This document shows positions 39,080-50,250 of a stretch of DNA of 64,000 nucleotides, piece by piece. Source of the DNA: Gaeumannomyces sp. JS-464. Lineage: Eukaryota > Ascomycota > Sordariomycetes > Magnaporthales > Magnaporthaceae. Under the pieces are notes generated by a model, which searched no databases, had not been told where the DNA came from, and saw only the letters and a list, made by a program, of their open reading frames with translations. Positions within the stretch are counted from its first letter, which is position 1. Each line of letters begins with the position of its first letter. The DNA is taken from assembly GCA_002197995.1 (NCBI GenBank), contig NGZR01000009.1:992001-1056000 (forward strand). The letters run 5' to 3'. Both the position numbers and the translations under genes were made by a program.

Positions 39080-40064
39080 TTTAATCAATGCCAAAGTCAG
39101 CGCGGAAAAGGGAGTCGCGTGGAGGAGTCGGAAGGGGCCTACTGCAAAACGTCCTGGCGGCCGTAGATTACGGCGGGCGGTTCGTTTTCGTTTTTGGCAG
39201 GCACAAAGGGGTTAGTACACGACTCCCAAGTGTTTAGGGAGGCTTTTCGCGCGGATTTTCGGATCCACGGGTTACTTTTACCTTAGGGATGCCGGCTTTG
39301 GCCTAAGGCAAAAAGTAATTACTCTTTTTGGCGCGACGAGGTATTACTTACAGGAATAAAGCCTTGCCCGGCCGGAAACCCAAAGAAGCTTTTAACCTGC
39401 ACCATGCAAAAATACGGTAAAGGTTAAGAGGTTTTTCGGCGAGCTTAAAAGGCGCTGGAAAATTATTAGGGGCACGGCGCCCGATTACCATATCCGCATA
39501 TAAGTCGATATCGTGTTGGCCGTTACGGCTTTGCATAACTTCATTTTGGAAAAGGAATCCAGGGCATTTTTAGCATTTAATTCTGGCCTCGAACAAGCTA
39601 AAATTGGCGGAGAAAATGCACTTAAAAGGGCTCGGGTTTGGAGGGAAAGTGTAAAGCGAGGGCGGCAAATCGGGACAACGCAAGCGTTTTAGATCTAGTA
39701 CCGGGCCTCGATAGCTAACAAATTATGGGACGACTACCAAGCTTACAAGGCTCGTGAAAAAACGCCGTAATTTGCGTTAAAATCGCCTCGTCGAGGGGAA
39801 TTAAAAGGGGGTCGCGGCTTGCTAATTAAAGCAATGGTTTTAAAAAAAAAAGGTTAACTTAAAAAAAGCGGTATAACGAGGGTTTTATGCAAAAGTGGTA
39901 AATTTAACGTAGCGAAAAATGCTTAGTTTTATGCGGAAGTAAGCCTATTCGATTGCCTTTATCGAAACGAGTCGATCGGTGCTATTTTCGAAGTAAACGG
40001 TTAAAAATTAAAAAAAAGGCCGGCGATTAAATCAAAAGGTTGTTTTGGATTTGCATAAACGTTA

Positions 40065-40315
40065 AGGCATGTTTATTACTAAAGGTGTTTTTTGTTTTTT
40101 GTTTTTTGATGGTTTTTTGGTGCTTAGAAACTCCCTTACCAAAAAGTGCATTTAAAGGCTTAAAACACTTGGTCGAAAAAGAGCTAATTAACAGGTAAAA
40201 TTTTATTTTTATTAAGTTTTGCAAAAATTACATTTAATTTAAATTTGGAAAAAACCATTAGTTTATTGCTTTTATATGGAAAAAACAAAAAACACCCTTA
40301 GTGACAAACATGCTT
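40065..40315 (-). mobile_element. MITE copy 2 (about 251 bp, inverted relative to copy 1)
   Basis: The termini AGGCATGTTTAT and the complement of ACAAACATGCTT flank an AT-rich non-coding core. TTA lies on both sides, a Harbinger-like 3-bp duplication. The core differs from copy 1 at only a few positions, so both moved recently and escaped RIP. Confidence 0.82.
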
Positions 40316-40899
40316 TTATTTATTTAAGTAATAAATGCGGTGGTAATAAATTAGCCGAAATATTAACTAAATTTAAGCGGGGATTATAATAAAAAGGTGG
40401 CATTCGTTAAGCTTTGCTAACCAACTTCCGTCGTTTTTTTTGCGATATTTCGGTATTTGTTTAAATCGTAATTTGGTGCATTTTAATCGCTTTTTAAGGC
40501 CAATTAAATGCCGTAACCCGCGGTGCGATTAACGCTGTTTTTATTTATTTAAAAGCGAGTGGTAGTGCATATAGTAACCTGCCTAATGCTAATTCCCGTG
40601 CTAAACCTCCCCGACGTTTAAAAGCAAAGCTAACAATAACACTCCCTAATAATTTAGCAAAACAACTTTTAAATACGAAAATACCTTTATTTAAACCGCT
40701 TCGATTATAAAAACCCGTTCGTCGCGTCGTTTTGCACCAAATTAACTATTAAATCTTCTGTTTTCCTCGTCGGTTAACCATAGTAAGCCATCGATTCGTC
40801 GAATTTAAAAGTCCGGATTAACTGCCGCTTAATCCGGCCCGACAAGCTATTTTACGGGTATTTCCGTAGTTCCTTAGCGGTTTGGATCCAAAGCTCGTG

Positions 40900-41850
40900 C
40901 CTTAACCAATGCCTAAAAAGCGTTTAAAAGCTTAGGAAAACCTTACTTGGAGGGTTAAGTTTAGTTAATCCCTAATCCGGCTCGGGCTAACGTTTGTGCA
41001 GCTTTAAAAAGGCGGTCCCTACGTGTAGTTGGGCTTCCGCTACCGTTAAGTGCCCGGCCTTGCCAAAGGGTCGTTTTTCGGGCCCTTTTTTGGCCGGCTA
41101 ACGTGCGGACCCTCGTCGTCGCTTTCCTCCTTTGCTAAGCGTTAGGCGGCCGTAGCGATTTGTTTTATCGCCCAATTACTTGCAAAAGCGGCCTCGTAAA
41201 AATCCGGACGAAAAAAAGCCCTTTTGCGCATCCAACGGGCGTTAGGCCGAACCGCAAAAAACGCTTGCCAAACGTGCTCGCTGGCGAGGTAAAGTCCTGT
41301 AACTATTAACGGTAACCCTTAACCTTTTCCCGAAATTTAGCCAGTCCTTATACTGCTTTTAAAACTGTTGTATTTGTTTTTAACCTTTTTAACCACCGGA
41401 TAAAGGTTAACGATTAGCTAAAGCCTTAGCGGCCGTTTTAAAGCACTTGGAAAGCCAAAGCGATCGCCGGATTTATTTTCCCTTAGCGGCCGAACTTCGC
41501 GAGCTTTCAGGAAGGCCAAAAGCTGATCGGCGGTTTAATTAGTACGTTTGCCGGCCTCCTGGGAGGCCTAAAAAGCTCTTTTAAAAGTCGCTTAGGTTGT
41601 TTGGGTGGCCGGCACAAGGGAGGGGGTTTTAAAGGTGCACGGAGACCGGAAAGGACGCTGCCGGCGAGTTAAAATCGTCGCAAAAGTCGTCGATATCGTC
41701 GTTTTCCCGGCCCTGTAACGAGGCTGCCGGAGTTCCAACGTGATATAGGTGGCTGGGGGATCCTCCTCGTCCTCGTTATAAGGCGGGGGGGACGAGGGAG
41801 GCAAAGATTGGCCCGATTTAGGCTTTCCCGGCGCCGGCGCCGGAAGACGG
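40900..41850 (-). pseudogene. Harbinger Myb/SANT-like DNA-binding protein, broken
   Basis: On the minus strand, an acidic-proline start (PPYNEDEEDPPATY) is followed, with a few stops, by LLAFLKARE and then VKKVKNKYNSFKSS, ASEHVWQAFF and PNARWMRKRAFF. The KNKYNSFK-type helix pattern fits Myb/SANT-like proteins that accompany PIF/Harbinger transposases. It is oriented toward the transposase gene. Partial RIP-like or frame damage makes it non-coding now. Confidence 0.5.
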
Positions 41851-42439
41851 AGGGAGGGTTAACGGGGCATGGCCCTAAAAGTAGGGTTGGTAGGTAACAA
41901 AGTCGGTTGTAAGTAGTAAAAATAAGCCGGATTGGTTTTTGCTGTATTTGAATTTAGCTTGCCAAAGGCTTCCCCTTATATACTACGAGAACCTTTAGGC
42001 TTTGAGCTTTTAAATGAGCCTACAGCCGGCCCCAGGGGCCTTTTAGATCCACTGCAAAGTAAGGCTATTTAAGCCTGTTTTTACCCTCGATTAGGACTTT
42101 GCACGGGTTGTTGTTATTTTTGGGAATAGCTTTTATTTTAAGCGTTTATGCCTTTTGTTTTTTATAGAACGACGTTGCCCTGTGCCCCTGGGTGTGAATC
42201 CACCGAAAAGCAGGCCCAAATATACATGAACGGGCATAGGGCCCCCCGGGCGTTGTCTCCACGTCGATAAATAAGCTTAAATAAGGTTAAAAAACCGGCC
42301 CAGGGTTAAAAAACCAAAAAACAATTAGTATCGTACAGGCCCTAAGTCACGTATTCCCCTGTTCCCCAGACCAGCGATACTGTCCTGTCCACCCCGAGGT
42401 GCCCTACCCTAGGAGCAGACCCCTGATTGTAACATAATA

Positions 42440-43690
42440 ATGGCAGCGAAAACAATGCGCTTAAGCATCTCGAGCACCCATTCCTCGACGTGATAATATT
42501 CCTCGCCTTGTGTACATGGGCGCGTTACAGCGAATCTCTTCTAGTTTAATTGACAGCCCCCGACTCTCTTCTCTTCTCGCTGCGCGTCCAAGGAACTCCT
42601 GCTTTACCCGAGTCCAAAGCCATACATACTGTTGATCTTCCGCCACCTCGTTTCTCTGCTCCCTTCCAGACCCGGCTGATAGGCGGCGACCAAAGCTCTT
42701 TTTGACAGCTGGTGATGTCTGCTTGCCAAAACCCACTGGACAGGCCAGGTCGCTGCCTCCTTGGAAGGGCTCGTTTCACCATGCTCTCACATTTGCATCT
42801 TCTCATCGTTAGCCCTTGGGTGCAAGGGAGTAGCGGATTCCTACGCATCGAGCAGGACCACCATCGTCCGCGGAGCCCCTGCTGTGCTCCTCTAACAGCC
42901 TCTGATAGCGATATTCGGCCTCCTCCTCCTTCTCGCGCCGCCGTTAGTTCATTACCATTTGTCCTCAGACTACATCCTATCAAAGTTGGCCGCCCCGCAA
43001 CACCTTTAAATACTGTCACAGCGTAATTGTTGTCACACAGCAACGAACGCAAGATTGGTTTGATGTATGGGCACCTCATAGGGTGCCACGCAAAATGTAT
43101 GGTGTATTGTGTGTCTGGCCGGGCCCTCTACAAGTTTTATCACGCGCATGCAGGTCTGCAACACGATGTGGTACCCACTTTTTGCATTTGTACCAGACAA
43201 TACGTTATCCGTTCTGGAATTGAGCCTCGATGCGATTGTACCTGTGACTAAGCTACTGTACAATTGGGCCTGCAAGTAATGGCCGTACGCGGGGCTTACA
43301 GGTAAATCCCTGCAGGGCCTGCAGCCCTCCTAACTCGTCACATCCTACGGCGGCCCTGCGCGCCGCCTGCCGCTTCCAGACCCCCAATTCTCTTGCTTGC
43401 CGCGCCGGGAGGGCAGGAGGGGCGCAATTGAATTGCGGAAGGATGGGCACTGTGCAGTGACTTGGTGGCTTGCGTCGGCGGTCTCCACCCTGGGCCGAGC
43501 CACTGGGCCTATGAAGGTCAAGTGCTTTTCGGCCCACTTAAAATGTAAGGAGGCTCGCCGCGATAGTGGCGGGCCACCGATACAGCAAGGAGCCTTAGCC
43601 CTGTTCACGGGCCCGAGCCACGTGGAGGCCTGAGGCACCCTAGGCACGTGATAGGGGGCCCAGGGAGGGCTACGCTACTTAGGCAGCTTG
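42440..43690. other. Unassigned GC-moderate island
   Basis: This normal-composition sequence lies between the solo LTR and the RIPed block. The longest open frames (42546-43079 minus; 42712-43026 plus) overlap and have no domain I recognise. It may be original chromosomal DNA left between transposons. Confidence 0.4.
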
Positions 43691-46294
43691 TAGGAGGCAA
43701 TTCCTAAATTGCCGGAACAAGCTAAAATTGTTGTATTTACCTTATAGCAATATAGGCCTTTAACCCCTAATCACCGTTTACGGTCATCGTAATTACCTCG
43801 TACAAGCCTTCGGCTTACCTCGTAACATTTTTCAGCTTTTACCATCCTTTTGGAAATACGAGCCGTTCGCTATAAACGCAAACGGTTAATCGAACACGAC
43901 GCTAAGCACGGCAACCTAAAAAAAGCCGCTGCCCCGTGCTCCAGCGCGACCTAATACTCGCTCGCAAACGGCACATCGTTAACCCGCGATTCCTTTAAAG
44001 CTTAAAAAAGGATTTCGAAACCTTTTCGAGCAGGGAGGCAATTACGTTTTAAAAAACCTTATAAACCAAATGCATCGTGGTTTTCGAAAGCGGAGCTACG
44101 CTTCGAATTCGCTTACCTTTTTGTTAAAAAAGTTAAGCTAAAACGACACCCCCGAAAACGATTACGTTCGTAACGAAACCGACGATAACCGAGTTTATAA
44201 CGATTATCGCGATTTAATTTCGTTAAAAGCCGCGAAACGATTGCGTTAAACTTACGGGCCACCGAAATATAAGCATAAAAAGGAACGCTATCGGGAGCAT
44301 CGTTAAAAAAAGCTAACCACGTGTGGAACCCGCTTTTTAAAACGCAATTAGTTTCGTTTTTATAGCTTTTCGCGTTCCATTTAACGCGCGAAATCCCGCG
44401 CTTTGGGGGTATTATATTACAACTACCAGGGTAGGGAAAAACGGGAACCTTTAGCGGACCGGCGTTTACATTTTTCGAAAAACCGCAGCCGTAATACGCA
44501 AAACTCCCGAAACGGCAGTTTATAATTTGTTAACCTTTTTAAAAAAAGTTTTTTTCGTTAGGAATAAAAATTACACACTTTTTATTTGTTATATAAAACT
44601 TTTAAAATATAGCGTAAAAATTTTAAAATTTTCCGCTTTTTTTTTCGGAAATCCGAAATTAAATTTAAAATATTAGCGAAAAAAACGCGCTATATAATAA
44701 AATTTTTAAATAAATGCAAATTATTTAAGTAATGCTTTAATTGCATTATAAGGTAATTACAAATTGGAAAACTTATACGAAAAAAGCTATACGGATTTAT
44801 ATAATTTTAATAATAAACGTAAATTAATTTCGTTAATTATTTGGAAAAAAAACGAGTAAATTTAACCATTTAAATTTATTAAAGCTGGATTATTTATAAG
44901 CAGTTATATTAAAAATATTACGATTTTTTGGTATTGTTTTTAATTAAATGGCAAATATTAGTTTAAAAAATCGAATTTAAAACTTTATAAACGGACTTTT
45001 AACAGTTATTTCGATTATCGAAAAAGTTTTCCTTTTATTTGCAAAATTAGCTATAAAATAAGTTAATAGTAAACGCGTAAACCAATTAGGACATTTTTTA
45101 AAACGTTGCTAATACCGCGAAAAGAAAATAAGCCGTAAAAAAAGCAAGTTTAACGTAAAAACGTTCGATTATCGTTTTTATTAAAAGTTTTATCGAAGGT
45201 AACGGACATCCGGGTACTAAGTTTAAAAAAAAAAACGAAAAACGAACGCTTAAATCGGCGGGAAAAACGCCGATATAAAAAACGGGACGATTCGCGCCGT
45301 TCCGATTCGAAACGGCAAAACTCCCGCCGTTACGACCAAAAAACGGGAAACTTTCGTTTTTCCAAATTTAACACGCTTTAAGCGAAGCAATCGTCGAGCT
45401 ATAACGGTAAAGCCGGAAAACCAAACCATTAGGGCTAAAAGCCCGGCAATTGCAACAATTGCGAATAGTTAAGCCATTAAGCGGCCGATTATTACTTTAA
45501 ATTTAAAAAGGTAAAGGCAATTAACGCTTATTACCTTAACGACGAGAAATTCGATTACGACCGCGTTATTAGCGATAATAATAAAAACAAACGCGTTTTA
45601 ACGCGAAATGAGAATTACTAATTGCAATTCGATTTAAATTCCGAATCGGGAAACGAGTTTAACCGTTAAGTAACTTTTACTTTCGCGATTTCGACATTTT
45701 AAATATAAAAAAGTATAGTTATTTATTTTAACGGGTATAAATGTTGAAATTATAAAGCGACCAGTTAAAATGCTAGTAAATCTTAATACGAGCGTAACGG
45801 CTAATATAGTAAATTATAAATTTATCCGGAAGCATAAAATCTTAAAAGCATATATGCTATTACCCGAGCTAATCGGCGTGCAAAGCGCGTTTATTAAATA
45901 TTACGAGGCGTATTAAATTACGCTAAAAGCATAAAATAAGAAAAGCCGAAAGCGGGATATTACAGCGCTTTTTTACGCTATCCGGAAAAACGCCGACGTT
46001 TTAAACATCCTTTTAAAACATTCGACGATAGCGGGAAAAAACATTAATTTGTTTAATATTAACTAATTGTAAAAGTTTAATACCGCCCGAATGCCCGAAC
46101 TAAGCGAGTAGGTTGCCGTTATAACGGTAAGGTTTTTAACATATTAAATCCAGTTTACGAAAGCGGTAATGGGATATATAACAGCCGTTTACTATTAACT
46201 AAGCATTTATAAGCTGGCAATTTTTACGTTAAACGAGGAAAACGAGGAAAAGCTAATAAAGCCGTTTAACTTTCGATTATAAACATATGCCAAC

Positions 46295-46513
46295 GTGTTT
46301 TTCAATACGAAAGCGAAAAAGCTCCCGCTGTTAAAAAAAGCCGAGCATGCTATTAAACTAAAAAAGGGAATTAAGCTTTTTATAAAAGCTTTATATTTAA
46401 CTTTAAAAAAACAAATAGCAGTATTAAAAAAGTACTTTAAAGAAAACCTCGCGTTAAGAAAAATTACCTTTTTAAAAGCAAACGCGGGCCTTTTTAATGC
46501 TGTTCGTACTTAA
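46295..46513 (+). pseudogene. Gypsy family B reverse transcriptase N-terminal fragment
   Basis: This 72-residue open stretch matches the region before the RT palm of gypsy elements: HAIKLKKGIKLF, then LYLTLKKQIAVLKKYFKENL. Several Glu codons of the family read as Lys here, the expected result of G-to-A changes. Downstream sequence continues to YLDD (46831-46842) but through stops. Confidence 0.65.
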
Positions 46514-48361
46514 AAAAAAACGGATTTTTGCGCTTATATATCGATTACCGAGCTTTAAACCGGATTACGCGCAAAAAACCGCTATTTATTACCTTTTATA
46601 TCCGATTTAATAAACAAGCTAGCGGAAGCCAAATGGTTTTCCAAATTAAATTTGCGGATGCTTATTATCGCATTCGCATTCGATTAAAAACAAATGGAAA
46701 ATAGCATTTCGTATTAAATATAAGCTATTCGAATATACCGTAATGCCATTCGAATTAATTAACGCCCCGTTTATTTCCAAACTTATATATACGAGCATTA
46801 GCAAACTTTATCGATTACATTTGCGTAATGTACCTCGACGATATTATTATATTTTTTTAAATAAAAAAAAAAGCACGAGCAATATGTAAAACAAATATTA
46901 AACAAGCTTTAATTATATAAGTTATACGCGAAGCAAATCCAAATACGAGTTTTTTAAAAATCACGTTAAATTTTTAGGATTTCGCGTATCTCGAAAAGGT
47001 ATTTCCATAAACTTTAAACGTATTAAAGCGATTTAAAAGTGGCAACTTTTAAAATCCTATAAAAATATTAAATGTTTTTAAAATTCGCGAACTTTTACCG
47101 CAAATTCATTTTTAGCTATTCCCGAATAGTCGCTTTAATAACGGAGCTGTTAAAAGGCAGTTAAAATGGGAAAAAAAAAAATGTTCGATTAGCCACTCGT
47201 AATAGCCCGAGCTTTCGAAAAGCTTAAAACGGCGTTTAAAAACGCGACAATTTTTAAGCATTAAAACCCAATTAAAAAAATATAAGTAAAAACGAACGCT
47301 TTTACAAAGCCATTTTTAACATCCTGTTTTAACTAACGGATAAGCGATAGCATTTTATAGCTTTTACTTTCGCAAATTAATAAACGCAAAGTAAAAGTGG
47401 GTTACAAAATAGCAGGAATTACTAGCTATTATCGAGTTTTTTAAATATTAGCGTTAATATTTAAAAGGCGTATCCAAAATGTTTACCGTTTTAACGAACC
47501 GTTAAACGTTAAAAAGAGTAATTTAAACCCCGGTTAAAAACCTTTAAAGTAAGCTAGCGCGATAAATGTACCGGTTATCCCAGTTTAACTTTAATATCGA
47601 ATATAAATCGGGCAAAACCAATTTCGCGAATGGTTTATTTAAAAAGCTAAATTATATAAAAAGAAAAATCACATACGAAAACGTCGTCCTATTACTCGCG
47701 CCAAGTTAAACTTGCTACCGCATTTGCCAAATAAATTAACCTAACAAATCGTTACACTAATAATTAAAAAAAATTGCTTAAATGTTATAAAACAATATGT
47801 CCAAACTGTAAAATAATTCCAATTTAGGGCCGCGACCCGCAAAAAAGCAACGCGCTCGCTTAAAAGGGAATAGTTATAACGTCGACTTTTAAACTATTTT
47901 ATCCCGGGTTAATGCCTTTATAAAAGGGAAAAACGAAAAGCAAATACCGTTAAAGCTTCGCTTAAAACGGGCACGTTCGGAAGTCGCCGAAAGTAATTAA
48001 TTTTTACGGTTTAAGTTATAAATAGCTATGCAAATCCTTATCGCAGCTTTTATTCGCGCAAAAAAACGAAAATGGCAAATAAAGCCTGGCTTAAAAGGTA
48101 ATTTAAAAAGGTTAACGATAGTTTAGCCCCGGGTAAAAAAAAACTGCTAATAAAAAAGCTTAAAGCTAAAAGCGTTATTTATAACCAATTACTCCTTCGC
48201 TTTATTATTATCGAACTAATAAAAAACGAAACGGCCAAAACCGACGAACTAAGCCAAGCAACATATTAATTAGTTAAACAGTTGCAAACGCAAAATTAGA
48301 AAGTTATCGCATTACGTGCTTTGGTAAAAAACGGTGCCGGGATTTTAAAAAATTAACCCGC

Positions 48362-48774
48362 CCGTAAAAGCGATGCCGCGCGAAGCCGTAATGCCGTTAA
48401 AAAAAGCGATGCTACGCAAAAACGTAAAGCCGCGTGCAATAGCAATGCCGTCGAAAAAAGCGATACTACGCGAAACTGTAATGCCGTTAAAACAAACGAT
48501 GCCGTGCAAAATCGCGATGCCGCTAAAAAAAGCGATGCCGTGCAAAATCGCGATACCGTTAAAAAAAGCGATGCCGTGCAAAGTCGCGATGCCGTACAAA
48601 ATCGCGATGCCGTGTAAAATCGCAATGCCGTGCAAAATCGCGATGCCGTTAAAAAAAGCGATGCCGCGCAAAGCCGCGATGCCGTGCAAAGCCGTAATGC
48701 CGCCGGAAAAAACGATGCCGTGCCGAAACGCGATGCCGCGTAAAAATGCGATGCCGTTTATAAAAGCGATAAGG
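48362..48774 (+). repeat. 18-bp tandem repeat array within gypsy family B pol
   Basis: About 20 or more units of 18 bases alternate between GATGCCGT-CAAAATCGC-like and [22 protein letters not shown] versions. In the polyprotein frame the units read about NRDAVQ and KSDAV. Other frames give artificial open frames rich in MPCKIA or HGIA. The array lies between the RNase H and integrase regions, where length variation may be tolerated. Confidence 0.85.
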
Positions 48775-50250
48775 CTAGGAAAGACCGAAACCTTTATAAA
48801 GGATACCATATAAACGAAAACGAAGTTTTATATTTTCGAAAACGTTTGGTAATTCCCGCTTAAAAAGCATTTCGAGCTTAAATTATAGCATAATATTATA
48901 ATAATTTTCGAGCAAAGCATTTCGAAGTACATAAAACGGTGGAATTAATTAAACGCAAATTTTATTAAAAAAACGTAAATAAAAATATCGCGAAATACGT
49001 TCGCTTTTATTAAGCATGCCAAAAAGCGAAAATGCTAAAGCATAAACTTTATAGCGAATTTTAGCTATTTTTATTACCTAAATGCCTTTTTTAAAAAATT
49101 AATTTAAATTTTATTATAAGGTTATTAAAATGTTTAACGTTTATAAGCTAAATGTACGATGCAATGCTTATAATAGTGGATCGTTTTACTAAATACGCTA
49201 AATTTATCCCCGTGCGGAAAACAATTTCGGCTTTTTTCTTTGCCTAAATGCTATAATAGCACGTCGAATGTTAATTCGGCATTTTTAAAAGCATTGTAAA
49301 TAACCGAAACTCGCTTTATTAGTTATTTCTAAATTAAGTATAAAAAAGCGTTATAATCCGCCCGTCGGTTATCCATTGCGTTTCATTTTTAAACCGACGG
49401 TTAAACCAAACGTATTTACCAAACGTTAACGCATTATTTGCGAACGTTTATTAACCGGGAAAGGTTCGGCTGGGTAGCGGTATTATATAAAGCTAAATTC
49501 GCTTATAATAACGCGAAGCACGAAACTATTAAAGTTAGCCTTTTCGAGGTTTTATATGGTTTTAACCCACGCATAGTTATGTAAAGTTATAGCAAACCCA
49601 AAGGAAATTAAAGTTTAAAAAGTACTAAAAAAGCTGCATTATATTCGTCGGATTAAAACCGATATGCGAACGAACTATGCTCGAATAATAAAAGCTTAAC
49701 GCCGGTATTATAACTAAAAACGACAATTTTAAAAATATTAAAAAGGATAAATTGTTAAACTATTTATTTAAAACTTTCGGTTTAAAGCAAAAAAGCGTAA
49801 ATTTGCATTTATATATATTCGTATGCTTATCGTAAAAAAGGTAAAAAGCTTTGCTTATAAAGTTTAACTGCCGGCTAAATATAATTAATTATATAACGTT
49901 TTTTCCGTCGTTTTATTAAAACCGTAAAACGATTTTAAGCTTCGGGTTTTTAACTCCGCTTTTTTAAATTTAAAAAAGGAAACCAAAAAGTAAAAGGTAA
50001 AAAACGTGGTTAATATGCAAAAGCAAAACGAATCCCGCTCGTTTTTAATAAAATGGGCAAAATAACCGGCAAAATACAATATATAGGAACCGGAAAAACG
50101 TTTGGATAACGTGTAAAAGCTAGTTAAAAGCTATTTAAAAAAAAAAGCGCAAAACGTACCGCAAATGGGATAACCTTGCTTTAAAGCTAAAAAAAAGTGG
50201 AAAGTAAAAAAAAAATGAAAATAAAAGTTTAAAACCGCTGAAAAATCCCT

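Larger units (their letters stand above)
37289..39560 (+). pseudogene. PIF/Harbinger DDE transposase, interrupted by a Mutator-like element
   Basis: The left part (37289-37848) encodes the N-terminal helical region and EKVASFLYICGQGVSLR followed by GRHFHEVLRAIMHLY, typical of HARB1/PIF transposases. It leads into a GAVDGTLI-like block holding the first catalytic Asp. The protein then stops at the insertion at 37849. It resumes after 39088 with a block reading VDYGGRFVFVFAGTKG, then VHDSQVFREAF (second Asp region), DAGFGL and YYLQE. Stops and frame changes also occur in the right part. It is inactive as it stands. Confidence 0.75.
36690..42342 (+). mobile_element. PIF/Harbinger DNA transposon with nested insertions
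   Basis: The element sits in the solo LTR between duplicated TAA triplets (36687-36689 and 42343-42345), the 3-bp target duplication of PIF/Harbinger transposons. The ends are imperfect inverted repeats: GGGGCTGTACAATACTAA on the left and the complement of GGGCCTGTACGATACTAA on the right. It carries a DDE transposase gene on the plus strand (37289-39560, interrupted) and a Myb/SANT-like gene on the minus strand (about 41850-40900), the usual two-gene design. A Mutator-like element and two MITEs are nested inside. The total length is about 5.65 kb. Confidence 0.82.
36395..42434 (-). mobile_element. Solo LTR of gypsy family A, split by a Harbinger element
   Basis: The LTR parts are 36395-36689 and 42346-42434, together about 384 bases. 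They align in reverse complement with the LTRs at 457-900 and 51285-51733, but keep a normal GC content. The ends are TGTTAC and GTAACA, flanked by a perfect 5-bp target duplication TAATA (36390-36394 and 42435-42439). No internal retroelement sequence adjoins, so this is a solo LTR left by LTR-LTR recombination. At under about 400 bases it may have been too short for efficient RIP. It starts about 330 bases after the PKS stop. Confidence 0.85.
43691..50250 (+). mobile_element. Ty3/gypsy retrotransposon, family B, RIP-degraded, boundaries unresolved
   Basis: Plus-strand remnants appear in gypsy order. A gag zinc-knuckle region lies near 45.45 kb (reads CNNCE...LSH with stops). The reverse transcriptase start is at 46295-46513. 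The catalytic YLDD is intact at 46831-46842 within MYLDDIIIF, followed by RNase H-like sequence and an integrase core near 49.15-49.7 kb (VDRFTKYAKFIPV). The sequence is AT-rich with many stops. It differs from family A at the integrase and has the opposite orientation. I could not identify its LTRs. Confidence 0.7.

Noticed and set aside
48362..48774. CRISPR-like array
   Set aside because: The units are contiguous 18-bp tandem repeats without spacers, in a eukaryotic retroelement.
48345..48813. Open frames with repeated HGIA or MPCKIA motifs as a secreted or structural repeat protein
   Set aside because: They are frame artefacts of the 18-bp repeat in the gypsy pol region; no start context or signal peptide supports a gene.
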